Part shown: positions 16,000 through 24,738 of the stretch, one piece after another
Layout: every line of letters starts with the position of its first letter
Position numbering within the stretch: position 1 is the first letter of the stretch
From: a virus
Virus record (IMG/VR): IMGVR_UViG_3300050132_000506
Coordinates: 1-35,589 of that record
Reading direction: 5' to 3' (one strand)
DNA length: 35,589 nt
Program-made: the position numbers and the translations under genes
Notes under the pieces: generated by a model
Told to the model about the DNA's origin: nothing
Seen by the model: the letters and a program-made list of their open reading frames with translations, nothing else
The model's database searches: none

Positions 16000-17834
16000 T
16001 TGATCAAAACTCGAAATTCTTCGCGATCCTCACTGCCATCGGTGAAGCCAAGCAGGCCAATGCCGACGCACTGGGCATTGCATGGCTGATCACCCAAATG
16101 GGCGTCGGTGATGCCAACGACACCGACCCGCTGCCGGACCGCCTGCAGACTAGGTTGATCAATGAGCGACGGCGAGCGCCCCTTAATCAGTTGGTCACCG
16201 ACCCGAAAAATCCTGGCTTATTGATGGCCGAGCAGGTCATTCCCGCTGACGTTGGCGGCTGGTGGGTTCGTGAGGTAGGGCTGTACGACGCGGACGGTGA
16301 TCTGATCGCCATCTCCAACTGTGCGCCCAGCTACAAGCCGCTGCTTTCCCAGGGGTCAGGACGCACGCAGGTCGTGCGGATGACATTCATCATCAGCAGC
16401 ACGGCTAACATATTGCTCAAGATTGATCCTAGCGTGGTTATTGCGACCCGCGACTATGTGGATCGCAAGGTGCTGGAGGAATTGGACAAACTCGATTTTA
16501 AGCATTCGGTGTTGGTAGCGACCACACGCTCGGTGGTGTTGGCCGGTTTGTACCCCATTGACGACACGCCGATCTCAGCTGCCACGCGCATCCTGGTTAA
16601 AGATCAGGAAGACCCGAAAGAACATGGCATTTGGTTAACGGCCGATGGACCATGGTCGCGAGCGCGCGATGCAGACGACGATCAGGAAGTTACACCAGGA
16701 TTGTTTGTGCACGTCGAAGAAGGCAGCGCCAACGGCGATAGCGTCTGGCAGTTGGTGACCGATGCTCCCATTATTCTAGGCGCAACCGATCTTGGTTTTG
16801 AGATTGTTTCAGGACGCTCAGGCGTCGCTGTGGGAAGTTACCGAAATGTATCGGTGGACAAACTTGGTCGGGTGATCGCAGGCACCAATCCAACGACGGC
16901 CGAGGGGTACGGTCTGGCTGAGGATTTGGCCTGGCCACTGTCGATGATGCCGTCGGCCACCATCGCCACCGAAGAGTTGCGAGTGCTGGTCACTGCGCGG
17001 ATGGAAGGCAAAGTTTCGGTACTGGCAGGACAGACGCTTTGCATAGGCGAAGACGTCGTTGCAGGCAAGCTGGCTCGGCCAAGGATGTTTACTACGGCAG
17101 ACTGGACCAGCCCGCAATTGCTGGAAAATGAAGAGTACTTCTTGCGGGCGCACGTTGTCGGCGGCGAGCTGAGCTTTTACATGCAGCGGGGGACAGTATT
17201 CGATGCCGTTCCTATGTCCCTGAAAGGCATACCGGGCGGCAGCAGCGGCGGCGGTTTTATTTCGACCGCCCTGGACCTCTGTATCGCCCGAATACAGATT
17301 GGCGCGGCCGGTACCTTACCGGTGGTACATCGAATGTACAGTAGTGGGCGGACGACATGGGCACAGATGCTCAATGGAACGGGGGTTGCTTATTTACCTC
17401 TTGACCCGCATGTCCGAAGCGCTCGTCTGGTCGTGGCAAATCCGGTGCCAGCGATTGACGCTGTTAGTTCGATTGTCTTTGAAACTAGTAATTGGCTTGG
17501 TGGCAATTATATCTACATGACACCTGGTTCCCAGTCCATCGCATCAATGCAAGGATGGGGTGCAAGTCGTGGCGTGTGTGGGCTTATGAGCAACAACGTC
17601 GTCAATGATGTAACGGTTTCCACGCTCACGGCGAGTTTCGATCACAAGGAAGCACGTTCACTTTGGCAGTGTTACCAAACCGAGCACACGTTGGGTGACG
17701 TGACCGCCATCAGCGACGAACTGCTGTTCAGCATGGGCATTAAAAACCATCCTCAAACCGACTATGACAATGGCATCGCGATCAACTTTTCCAGCGCGGT
17801 CAACATGCAGCTGACCTGGGAGGTAATCAGATGA
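15996..17834 (+). CDS. H: Tail fibre protein (P2 gpH-like)
   Basis: The 612-residue receptor-binding fibre starts with the conserved P2-type tail-collar domain (roughly residues 1-155, including GGWWVREVGLYDADGDLIAI), which attaches to the baseplate. Residues about 165-275 are a separate module (VLVATTRSVVLAG to ATDLGFEIVSG). The rest is Gly/Ser-rich beta structure (PGGSSGGGF) with a distal tip that I cannot match and that should set host specificity. It overlaps I and G by ATGA-type junctions. Confidence 0.9.
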   Translation: MIDQNSKFFAILTAIGEAKQANADALGIAWLITQMGVGDANDTDPLPDRLQTRLINERRRAPLNQLVTDPKNPGLLMAEQVIPADVGGWWVREVGLYDADGDLIAISNCAPSYKPLLSQGSGRTQVVRMTFIISSTANILLKIDPSVVIATRDYVDRKVLEELDKLDFKHSVLVATTRSVVLAGLYPIDDTPISAATRILVKDQEDPKEHGIWLTADGPWSRARDADDDQEVTPGLFVHVEEGSANGDSVWQLVTDAPIILGATDLGFEIVSGRSGVAVGSYRNVSVDKLGRVIAGTNPTTAEGYGLAEDLAWPLSMMPSATIATEELRVLVTARMEGKVSVLAGQTLCIGEDVVAGKLARPRMFTTADWTSPQLLENEEYFLRAHVVGGELSFYMQRGTVFDAVPMSLKGIPGGSSGGGFISTALDLCIARIQIGAAGTLPVVHRMYSSGRTTWAQMLNGTGVAYLPLDPHVRSARLVVANPVPAIDAVSSIVFETSNWLGGNYIYMTPGSQSIASMQGWGASRGVCGLMSNNVVNDVTVSTLTASFDHKEARSLWQCYQTEHTLGDVTAISDELLFSMGIKNHPQTDYDNGIAINFSSAVNMQLTWEVIR

Positions 17835-18352
17835 GGGTGATTCAAGACGTCCATCAGATTGATGGTGAACTCCGTCCGCCTTCGCCTTCGCAGGCTCATG
17901 TCTGGAGGGATGGCCAGTGGGAACACGATCCGGTTAGACACTCTGAACTGATGCAAAAGGAGTTCCAGCGCCTGAGCGCAAGCATCGATATGGCCGCCGA
18001 CACTGCCCGCCGCGAGGTCGTGGGTGACCCCCTGCGTGCTCTCGAGTACGACCGGGCCGCCAATGATGCGCAAGTCTTCAAAGATGCGGGCTATCTGGCA
18101 AACGCAGCGCCACGTAGCGTGGCCGCCTGGGCCATCGGCGAACGCACCGTTCGGCAGGCTGCCGACGAGATCCTGCGTGAAGCCGATGCCTATATCGAGG
18201 TGCTTTACTGCCTGCGCGAAACCCGTCTACAAGCCAAGGAAGCCTTGCGCAGCTTGATGGCTGAGGGTGATACAACCGCTGCCCAGCGGCTCACCGATCA
18301 AGCGATTATCGACATTAAGAAAATAGCGGGGGGTGTCGGAAATGCCAAGTGA
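17831..18352 (+). CDS. G: Tail fibre assembly protein (P2 gpG position)
   Basis: The 173-residue mostly helical protein follows the fibre gene, overlapping it by 4 bases, where P2 has the fibre chaperone gpG (about 175 residues). The N-terminus contains the HVWRDGQWEHDP motif typical of phage fibre-assembly proteins, followed by long helices. GGGAGG precedes the ATG. Role as chaperone is from position and the N-terminal motif; the C-terminal half is not diagnostic. Confidence 0.8.
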   Translation: MRVIQDVHQIDGELRPPSPSQAHVWRDGQWEHDPVRHSELMQKEFQRLSASIDMAADTARREVVGDPLRALEYDRAANDAQVFKDAGYLANAAPRSVAAWAIGERTVRQAADEILREADAYIEVLYCLRETRLQAKEALRSLMAEGDTTAAQRLTDQAIIDIKKIAGGVGNAK

Positions 18353-18812
18353 TACCCACCGCATTCAACTGCTCTATAGCACCACACGCAAACCCTTTAG
18401 CGCTTTGATACGTGCCGTGACATGGTCGCGCTGGAGCCATGTTGCGCTGATTGATGGCGAACACATTATTGAATCGGTCGCCAATGGGGGCGTACGTCAA
18501 TACCCGTTAGAACAGGCTATCAGTCTGGCCGCTGACCATTGCATCGTCGATCTACCTGCCCGCGATCCGCAGGCCATTCTTGACGCTGCACGCAGTCAGC
18601 TCGGAAAACCCTACGACTGGACAGCAATTCTCGGTCTGGGCTTGCACCGCGATTGGCAAAAGGATGACTCCTGGTTCTGCTCGGAGCTGGTCGCCTGGGC
18701 GGCGGCTGAAGTCGGTGAGCACTGGTTTCGGCCAGAGGCGCTGCGTCGGGTGACGCCACAGCATTTGTGGATGTTACCGCCCCGGCAGGAGCCAAGGTTA
18801 GTCACTGTATAA
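18342..18812 (+). CDS. Permuted NlpC/P60 (YiiX-like) cysteine hydrolase
   Basis: The 156-residue protein has the layout of the circularly permuted papain-like hydrolases: His33 in WSHVALI, Glu44 in HIIES, and further on Cys113 in WFCSELVAWA, with GKPYDWTAIL between. Such enzymes cut peptide or lipid-linked amide bonds, and some act on cell-wall peptides. It lacks a signal peptide. ATG at 18342 is preferred over GTG at 18333; a GGGGGG run lies just upstream of both. It overlaps the end of G by 11 bases and ends the V operon. A virion-linked entry enzyme or a cargo enzyme are both possible. Confidence 0.75.
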   Translation: MPSDTHRIQLLYSTTRKPFSALIRAVTWSRWSHVALIDGEHIIESVANGGVRQYPLEQAISLAADHCIVDLPARDPQAILDAARSQLGKPYDWTAILGLGLHRDWQKDDSWFCSELVAWAAAEVGEHWFRPEALRRVTPQHLWMLPPRQEPRLVTV

Positions 18813-18821
18813 AGAGGGCGA

Positions 18822-18851
18822 TCAGCTCAAGTGTTGTAGCACTTGAGCTGA
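18822..18851 (+). terminator. Strong hairpin ending the V operon
   Basis: A perfect 12-bp stem (18822-18833 with 18840-18851) encloses the loop TTGTAG. It lies 10 bases after the hydrolase stop. There is no U-run downstream, so it may be a weak or factor-assisted terminator or an mRNA-stabilising end. Confidence 0.65.
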
Positions 18852-18945
18852 ACGCCAACCCGCAGCACTAACCTGCAAGCCGACCAAGGCCCTCTGCTCA
18901 CGCGCGAGCGACAGAGAGCCTACCAGACACAAGGTTTTGCAGACC

Positions 18946-19137
18946 ATGCAGGAAATACGTTGTGGCCAATGCGGCCGCAAGCTTGCCGCAGTACGCGGTT
19001 TCCTTGAATTACAGATCAAGTGCCCGCGCTGCCGGACACTCAACCATTTGAAGGCCGAGAGCCTCCTGACGCCGCCACTGAGCGCACCCCATCATCAGGA
19101 GACATCATGTCTACAAAACCCATCGTCCGTTGGATAG
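18946..19137 (+). CDS. com: Com-like zinc-finger translational regulator
   Basis: This 63-residue protein has Cys6-x2-Cys9 and Cys26-x2-Cys29 around a basic, hydrophobic middle, matching Com of phage Mu and its relatives in Pseudomonas and enteric P2-like phages. In Mu, Com binds mRNA and frees the ribosome site of the mom DNA-modification gene. Here it likewise lies upstream of a DNA methylase, overlapping it by 31 bases in another frame, and a hairpin covers the methylase ribosome site. ATG at 18946 has AAGG about 11 bases ahead; a TTG at 18937 is also in frame. The C-terminal part beyond residue 35 is encoded in the overlap and unlikely to be conserved. Confidence 0.85.
   Translation: MQEIRCGQCGRKLAAVRGFLELQIKCPRCRTLNHLKAESLLTPPLSAPHHQETSCLQNPSSVG
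19063..19101 (+). promoter_or_regulatory. Hairpin that sequesters the methylase ribosome-binding site
   Basis: CTCCTGA at 19063-19069 is exactly complementary to TCAGGAG at 19095-19101, and the latter contains the Shine-Dalgarno sequence AGGAG of the methylase gene starting at 19107. The 25-base loop separates the arms. This is the arrangement expected for Com-dependent translation. Confidence 0.65.
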
Positions 19138-19901
19138 GCGGCAAACGCCGACTTGCCGCTCGGATACTCCCGCTCTTTCCTCCCCACAGTTGCTACGTCG
19201 AACCTTTTGCGGGCGGCGCTGCATTGTTTTTTCTACGTCCAACGCCGGCTAAGGTCGAAGTGTTAAATGATATCAATGGCGAATTGATCAACCTTTACAG
19301 GGTGGTACAGAACCATCTGGAGGAGTTTGTAAGACAGTTCAAATGGGCGCTGTCGAGCCGACAGGTGTTCAAGTGGCTGCAAATGACACGAACCGAAACC
19401 CTCACTGATATCCAACGTGCTGCGCGATTTTATTACCTGCAGCAATCTGCTTTTGGTGCCCGTGTTGACAGCCAAAGTTACGGCACGGCAACCACGACAC
19501 CGCCTGGGCTTAACCTGTTGCGATTAGAGGAAAACCTTTCAGCTGCCCATCTTCGACTGAGCAGAACCTGCATCGAGCATTTGGGTTGGGAGGAGGTGAT
19601 CAGAAAGTATGACCGCGAACACACGCTGTTCTATTGCGACCCTCCGTACTGGCAAACGCAGGGTTACGGCGTCCCATTTGAGATTGAACAGTATGAGGCT
19701 CTGGCAAAGCTGCTGAGCGAGATCAAAGGCAAGGCAATTGTCAGCCTTAATGACCATCCGGATATTCGCAAAATATTCGCAGGGTTTTATATGCGATCTG
19801 TCGAAATTAAGTACACCGTCGGAGTCGGTAAGGGCTCCAGCGCAAACGAGGTTCTGATTTTTAACTGGAATGTGGACGCCCAGGCTAACCGCACGCTGTA
19901 A
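19107..19901 (+). CDS. DNA adenine N6-methyltransferase (Dam/D12 class)
   Basis: The 264-residue enzyme has the class alpha order: WIGGKRRLA (residues 9-17), the AdoMet motif VEPFAGGAALFF (31-42) and the catalytic DPPY (178-181). It should methylate adenine in the phage DNA and so blunt restriction or adjust regulation; the target sequence cannot be read from it. Start at 19107 is supported by AGGAG at 19097-19101, which lies in the hairpin described above. The frame stays open upstream to 19020 inside com. The TAA is embedded in the late activator site for FI. P2 carries the Z/fun cargo gene at this G-FI junction, so it is a known variable site. Confidence 0.9.
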   Translation: MSTKPIVRWIGGKRRLAARILPLFPPHSCYVEPFAGGAALFFLRPTPAKVEVLNDINGELINLYRVVQNHLEEFVRQFKWALSSRQVFKWLQMTRTETLTDIQRAARFYYLQQSAFGARVDSQSYGTATTTPPGLNLLRLEENLSAAHLRLSRTCIEHLGWEEVIRKYDREHTLFYCDPPYWQTQGYGVPFEIEQYEALAKLLSEIKGKAIVSLNDHPDIRKIFAGFYMRSVEIKYTVGVGKGSSANEVLIFNWNVDAQANRTL

Positions 19902-19917
19902 CACCCGTCGCTACAAC
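19896..19917. promoter_or_regulatory. Ogr/Delta-type late activator site upstream of FI
   Basis: TGTA (19897-19900) and TACA (19912-19915) are 11 bases apart and CTACAAC (19911-19917) is identical to the sites ahead of O and V. The first half overlaps the stop codon of the methylase. Its centre is 85 bases from the FI start. Confidence 0.75.
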
Positions 19918-19952
19918 CCTTCCTCCTCGCCGATCCAACGCGCGCGCGGCAA

Positions 19953-19982
19953 CCTGTGCAGTGTCACCACTCACTGCACAGG
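19953..19982 (+). promoter_or_regulatory. Stable hairpin in the FI leader
   Basis: CCTGTGCAGTG (19953-19963) and CACTGCACAGG (19972-19982) form a perfect 11-bp stem with an 8-base loop. The only plausible ribosome site for FI (CAGG) is at the base of the 3' arm, 8 bases from the ATG at 19991. It may limit sheath translation, stabilise the message, or terminate com-methylase transcripts. Confidence 0.6.
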
Positions 19983-19990
19983 CATAGCCC

Positions 19991-21160
19991 ATGGCCGACT
20001 ATCTTCACGGCGTGCGGGTCCTCGAAATCAACGAGGGCACGCGGCCCATCCGCACTGTTTCAACTGCTGTCATCGGCATGGTTTGTACCGCCGAAGATGC
20101 AGATGACGCCACTTTTCCCTATGACACCCCGGTTTTAATCACCAACGTACAAACCGCCATCGGCAAGGCCGGCACCAAGGGAACGTTGGCTGCCAGCTTG
20201 CAGGCGATTGCTGACCAGACCAAGCCCATGACGATTGTGGTCCGGGTCAAAGAGGGCGCCGACGAGGCTGCCACCAACTCCGCGCTGATCGGCACCACCA
20301 GCGCCAGCGGGCAATACACCGGCATGAAAGCCTTGCTTGCGGCCAAGGCTCGGTTGGGTGTGGTACCGCGGATTCTTGGCGTACCAGGACTCGACAGCCA
20401 GCCGGTTGCAACGGCCTTGGTGGCGATTGCTCAGCAGTTGCGCGCGTTTGCGTATGTCAGTGCCTGGGAATGCAAAACCAAGGAAGAAGCTGTTGCTTAC
20501 CGTGACAATTTCGGCGCGCGTGAAGTGATGGTCATTTGGCCAGAGTTTCAGAATTGGAGCACCGCGACCAATAGCACCGTTGTGGCACCGGCTGTGGCCC
20601 GAGCGCTTGGCTTGCGGGCTAAGATCGATCAGGAAACAGGCTGGCACAAGACCCTGTCCAACGTGGCCGTCAATGGCGTGACGGGTATCAGCGCCGATGT
20701 GTTCTGGGATCTGCAGAACCCGGCCACCGACGCCAACTACCTCAACGGCAATGAAGTGACTACGTTGATCAACGAAGGCGGCTTCCGTTTCTGGGGTAGC
20801 CGCACCTGCAGCGACGACCCGCTATTCGCCTTCGAAAATTACACCCGTACAGCTCAGGTACTCGCCGACACCATGGCCGAGGCGCACATGTGGGCCATCG
20901 ACAAACCCATGCACCCGTCACTGGTGCGCGACATCGTCGAGGGCATCAACGCCAAGTTTCGCGAGCTGATCGCTCAGGGGTACTTGATCGGCGGCAGCGC
21001 TTGGTTCCCGGATGAGATCAACGACAAAGACGTGCTCAAGGCCGGCAAGCTTTACCTGGACTACGACTACACGCCGGTACCGCCGCTAGAAGACCTGACC
21101 CTGCGCCAACGCATTACCGACCGTTACCTGATGGACTTTGCCAGTCGCATCAAAAGCTAA
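19991..21160 (+). CDS. FI: Contractile tail sheath protein (P2 gpFI family)
   Basis: The 389 residues match P2 gpFI (about 396). The N-terminus [25 protein letters not shown] is the sheath signature, and the C-terminal domain ([16 protein letters not shown] is split around residue 290; [20 protein letters not shown]) forms the contacts that carry contraction. It is made in high copy and sits first in the F operon, after the activator dyad and a leader hairpin. No oddities in the coding sequence. Confidence 0.96.
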   Translation: MADYLHGVRVLEINEGTRPIRTVSTAVIGMVCTAEDADDATFPYDTPVLITNVQTAIGKAGTKGTLAASLQAIADQTKPMTIVVRVKEGADEAATNSALIGTTSASGQYTGMKALLAAKARLGVVPRILGVPGLDSQPVATALVAIAQQLRAFAYVSAWECKTKEEAVAYRDNFGAREVMVIWPEFQNWSTATNSTVVAPAVARALGLRAKIDQETGWHKTLSNVAVNGVTGISADVFWDLQNPATDANYLNGNEVTTLINEGGFRFWGSRTCSDDPLFAFENYTRTAQVLADTMAEAHMWAIDKPMHPSLVRDIVEGINAKFRELIAQGYLIGGSAWFPDEINDKDVLKAGKLYLDYDYTPVPPLEDLTLRQRITDRYLMDFASRIKS

Positions 21161-21175
21161 AAAGGAACCATCGCT

Positions 21176-21691
21176 ATGGCCATGCCCCGCAAACTGAAAA
21201 ACATGAATTTGTTCAACGACGGCAACAATTACTTGGGCGTGGCTAAGAGCGTCACTTTGCCCGCCCTCGGTCGCAAAATGGAGGCCTATCGCGGTGGCGG
21301 CATGAACGGCCCGGTGAAGGTAGACCTAGGGTTTTCTGACGACGGTATCCAGCTTGAATGGAAAACCGGTGGCCTGGACTTGATCGTTTTGCGCCAGTTC
21401 GGCGCGACCAAAGCAGCCGGCGTGCCTTTGCGTTTCACCGGCTTCTTCCAGCAGGACGATACCGAGGAAGTCAGCCAGGTAGAAATTACTGTCCGGGGCC
21501 GTCACGAAACCATCGAGATGGGCGACGCCGCACCTGGTGAAGATACCGAACACGGCATTACCACGACCTGCAGTTATTACAAGCTCACCGTTGATGGCGA
21601 AGAAATTATCGAAATTGACCTGCTCAACTTTATCGAGAGGGTCAACGGCGTGGACATGCTGGAAAAACAGCGCAGCGCCCTGGGCATCTGA
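21176..21691 (+). CDS. FII: Tail tube protein (P2 gpFII family)
   Basis: The 171 residues match gpFII (about 172), which builds the inner tube inside the sheath. Typical stretches are MPRKLKNMNLFNDGNNYLG at the start and the GGGMNGPVKVDLGF and EEIIEIDLLNFIERVNGVD blocks. AAAGGAACC before the ATG is a good ribosome site. It follows FI by 15 bases. Confidence 0.96.
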   Translation: MAMPRKLKNMNLFNDGNNYLGVAKSVTLPALGRKMEAYRGGGMNGPVKVDLGFSDDGIQLEWKTGGLDLIVLRQFGATKAAGVPLRFTGFFQQDDTEEVSQVEITVRGRHETIEMGDAAPGEDTEHGITTTCSYYKLTVDGEEIIEIDLLNFIERVNGVDMLEKQRSALGI

Positions 21692-21727
21692 TCGAACATC
21701 AATCATCCCTAACTTCCGGAGAACACC

Positions 21728-22057
21728 ATGCTTACCCCAGAAAACACCGTTGAATTACCCGTAGTCGATGACAACGTCGTCACGCTCGACACCCCAATCA
21801 AACGTGGCCTGAGTGAAATCACGCATGTCACGCTGCGCAAGCCAGCCTCCGGCGAGCTGCGCGGTATTCAATTGGCTGAGCTGATCCAGCTCGACGTGGC
21901 CAGCCTGATCAAAGTCATTCCGCGCCTTACTAGTCCGAGCCTTACAACACCAGAGGTATCGGGTCTTGACCCCGCAGACCTACTGGCCATCGGCGGCAAA
22001 ATTGTTGGTTTTTTGTTGCAGAGGTCGGCGAAGACGGACGCATCCCTCGTTGCGTAG
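21728..22057 (+). CDS. E: Tail assembly chaperone, short form (P2 gpE)
   Basis: The zero-frame product is 109 residues (P2 gpE about 91) and starts with a good CCGGAG ribosome site. It has the E-type pattern RGLSEITHVTLRKPASGELRG and an acidic/hydrophobic helix. It is the short partner of the frameshifted E+E' chaperone that handles the tape measure before tail tube assembly. The T6G slippery run lies at codons 94-96, so the last 13 residues occur only in the unshifted form. Confidence 0.93.
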   Translation: MLTPENTVELPVVDDNVVTLDTPIKRGLSEITHVTLRKPASGELRGIQLAELIQLDVASLIKVIPRLTSPSLTTPEVSGLDPADLLAIGGKIVGFLLQRSAKTDASLVA

Positions 22058-22185
22058 AAGACGCGATGGCCGACTTGGCTGTGGTGTTTCACTGGGCGCC
22101 TGCCGATATGGACGGGCTGGGCCTACAAGAGTTGATGGACTGGCGCGAACGAGCGCGGATCAGGAATAGCGCCGATGGCCAATAA
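21728..22185 (+). CDS. E': E+E' frameshift tail assembly chaperone
   Basis: A -1 shift at 22009-22015 extends E (96 residues) by 56 residues, giving 152. The shifted part contains the conserved block ADLAVVFHWAPADMDGL and LQELMDWRERARIRN, which is the GpE family core, so the second frame is clearly coding. It has no start of its own. As in P2 the two forms in a fixed ratio chaperone the tape measure. The stop at 22183-22185 overlaps the start of T by 11 bases. Confidence 0.9.
22009..22015 (+). promoter_or_regulatory. -1 frameshift slippery site T-TTT-TTG
   Basis: TTTTTTG lies across the codons GGT TTT TTG of E, exactly in the phase X-XXY-YYZ needed for a -1 shift. P2 uses the same heptamer at the same place. 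The new frame stays open for 56 codons. Confidence 0.9.
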
Positions 22186-24733
22186 TCTGCAACTGCGTGT
22201 GCTGCTCAATGCGATAGACAAAGTCACCGGTCCGCTGCGCGGTATTCAGCGGCAGTCCACCTTAGCTGGGCAGGCGCTCAAAGCGGCAAGGGACCGGCTC
22301 AAAGGCCTCAACGACTCGCAGAAACAAATCAACGGCTTCCGCGAACTAAAGCAGGGGCTGAGTTCCACCCGAACCGAACTGCGATCAGCTCAGGAGCGCA
22401 CCCAGGCACTGGGACGCGCACTGTCCCAAACGCAAAATCCAACACGCGCAATGACAAGAGAGTTTGAGCAAGCCAAGCGTGCAATGCAGCAGCTCAAGCA
22501 GCAGGAAACAGCCCAAACGCAGCAACTCCAACAGATGCGTCAGCGGTTGAACGCTGCAGGAATTTCGACACGATCACTGGGAGAGCATGAGCGACGTTTA
22601 CGCCAGGACATCATAAATGCCAACCAGCAAATGGAACGTCAGCGTCGACGCCTTGAAGATCTCACCCGCCAACAACAACGGCTGACTCGGGCCAGTCAGA
22701 CATATCAACGTCAACAGCAGGCTGTAGGTAAGTTAGCTGGCAAAGGGGCGACGGCCGCCGCCAGCGGCGGGGCGGCACTTTATACCGGGGCGAGGTTACT
22801 AAGGCCGGGGATTGAGTACGGCGCCCAAATGGGCGAATTGCAGGCTGTAACTCGTCTGGAAAAAGCCGATGAACGTTTCAATGCTCTCAAGCAGCAGGCG
22901 CGTGATCTTGGGGCCTCTACAGCGTTTAGTGCTACACAGGTCGGCGCAGGCCAAACCTTCCTCGCACGCGCGGGTTTCACGCCAGAAGCCATCAATGCCT
23001 CTATGCAAGACGTGCTCAATCTTGCACTTGCCAACGGAGTAGATCTGGCGCGAACAGCAGATATTGCTTCGAATATCAGCAGTGCCTTCAAGATAGACCC
23101 GGAGGTTGGCAGCAACATCACGCGAGTTACCGATGTACTTTCCGCCGCTTCGTCCCGAGCAAACGTCAACCTCGAAATGCTCGGCGACACCATGAAATAC
23201 ATGGGCTCAGCCAAAGGTCTCGGGCTAACGCTTGAGCAGGCCGCGAGCATGGCAGGCTTACTGGGCAACATCGGCATTCAAGGCAGCCAAGGCGGCACGA
23301 CAATGCGCGCCATGCTAAACCGCCTGACGGCCCCAGCCAAACAAGCGAAGAAATCCATAGCTGAGCTTGGCCTTAAAGTCGGTGATTCCAATGGCAACCT
23401 TCGCGCGATGCCCGACATCCTCCAGGACGTGGCCAACGCCACCGCCAATATGGGCAACATTGAGCGCGCCGAACACCTCAAGATTATTTTCGGAGAGGAA
23501 GCGGGCTCCGGTATGGCAGAGCTTATTAATAAGCAGGGAACAGGAGCCCTGACAGCACTATTGGGCGAGATACAAAACGCCCAAGGTGAAAACGCTAAAA
23601 TGGCACGCATCCGAGCCGACAATATCGACGGCGACCTTAAAGGTCTGCGCAGTGCTTGGGAAGAAGTTGGCATCAGCATTACCGACGTGAACGACGGGCC
23701 ATTAAGGGACTTCATCAAAAGCATTACTGACGTTGTTCGTAATGTTGGTCAATGGATCAAGGCTAACCCGGAATTAAGCGCAGGACTGTTCAAGACCACT
23801 GCCATCGTTGCGGGCCTGATGGTGGCAGTGGGTAGCCTGACGGTGGGAGTCGCCGGCGTCTTGCTGCCATTTATTGCGCTCCGCTTTATGTTTGCGATGT
23901 TGGGTATTCGCCTGCCGGGTTTGATCGGACTGCTATGGAGCCTGGGAAAGAGCGTTATTCCGTTCGTAGCAAAGGCAGTGGTTTTGCTTGGTCGTGCTCT
24001 GTTAATGAATCCGATAGGGCTGGCGATTACTGCAATCGCTACTGCTGCGTACTTGATTTATCAAAACTGGGACGCGGTGAAGCTTTATTTTCTCAGTGCT
24101 TGGGAGGAGATCAAGGCAGGCTTCAGCGGTGGTGTTGGTGGCATCCTTACAACGTTGGCCAACTTCAGCCCTATTGGGTTGGTGTACCAGGCATTTGCTG
24201 GCGTACTGAGTTATCTGGGCATTGATCTGCCAAGCCGCTTTACCGAGTTCGGCAGCCTGATCGTCAATGGTTTGGTTAATGGTCTACTGGCGAGCCTTGG
24301 CAAAGTGAAGGGCGCCATTGGGACGCTTGGCGATTCCACCGTTGGTTGGTTCAAAGAAAAGCTCGGTATCCACAGCCCATCACGGGTATTTGCGGAGCTG
24401 GGCGGGTTCACCATGGCTGGCCTGACTCAAGGGTTGCAAGCGGGTGAAAACGGCCCATTGAATGCCGTGGCCAGGCTCACGAAGCAACTGACCGCTGCCG
24501 GGGCGCTGGCCTTGGGTGCCAGCGTTACCCCGGCGCTGGCCATCGACAACCGAGCGCCCATCAGCGGCGGTGGTGCGGCGTCTTATCAAAGTAACGACCG
24601 CTACGAAATTAATATCCATCCCAGCCCCAACATGGATGCCAACGCCGTCGCCCGCGCCGTGCGTGCAGAACTGGCACGCATCGACAGTGAAAAATCTGCC
24701 CGCAGGCGCAGCCGCCTGCAGGACCAGGAGTAA
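22175..24733 (+). CDS. T: Tail tape measure protein (P2 gpT family)
   Basis: The 852-residue protein (P2 gpT about 815) sets tail length. Residues 20-190 are a long coiled coil rich in Gln and Arg. About 205-510 is the TP901-type tape-measure core (MGELQAVTRLEK; GNIGIQGSQGGTTMRAMLNRL). Residues about 530-625 are hydrophobic helices likely to insert in the host membrane at injection. The C-terminal part has LGIHSPSRVFAELGG, a motif typical of tape measures. Longest structural gene; no frame anomalies. Confidence 0.95.
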   Translation: MANNLQLRVLLNAIDKVTGPLRGIQRQSTLAGQALKAARDRLKGLNDSQKQINGFRELKQGLSSTRTELRSAQERTQALGRALSQTQNPTRAMTREFEQAKRAMQQLKQQETAQTQQLQQMRQRLNAAGISTRSLGEHERRLRQDIINANQQMERQRRRLEDLTRQQQRLTRASQTYQRQQQAVGKLAGKGATAAASGGAALYTGARLLRPGIEYGAQMGELQAVTRLEKADERFNALKQQARDLGASTAFSATQVGAGQTFLARAGFTPEAINASMQDVLNLALANGVDLARTADIASNISSAFKIDPEVGSNITRVTDVLSAASSRANVNLEMLGDTMKYMGSAKGLGLTLEQAASMAGLLGNIGIQGSQGGTTMRAMLNRLTAPAKQAKKSIAELGLKVGDSNGNLRAMPDILQDVANATANMGNIERAEHLKIIFGEEAGSGMAELINKQGTGALTALLGEIQNAQGENAKMARIRADNIDGDLKGLRSAWEEVGISITDVNDGPLRDFIKSITDVVRNVGQWIKANPELSAGLFKTTAIVAGLMVAVGSLTVGVAGVLLPFIALRFMFAMLGIRLPGLIGLLWSLGKSVIPFVAKAVVLLGRALLMNPIGLAITAIATAAYLIYQNWDAVKLYFLSAWEEIKAGFSGGVGGILTTLANFSPIGLVYQAFAGVLSYLGIDLPSRFTEFGSLIVNGLVNGLLASLGKVKGAIGTLGDSTVGWFKEKLGIHSPSRVFAELGGFTMAGLTQGLQAGENGPLNAVARLTKQLTAAGALALGASVTPALAIDNRAPISGGGAASYQSNDRYEINIHPSPNMDANAVARAVRAELARIDSEKSARRRSRLQDQE

Positions 24734-24738
24734 TCAGC

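Noticed and set aside
19020-19106. In-frame N-terminal extension of the methylase
   Set aside because: It overlaps com, has no ribosome site, and the conserved methylase motif begins right after the ATG at 19107.
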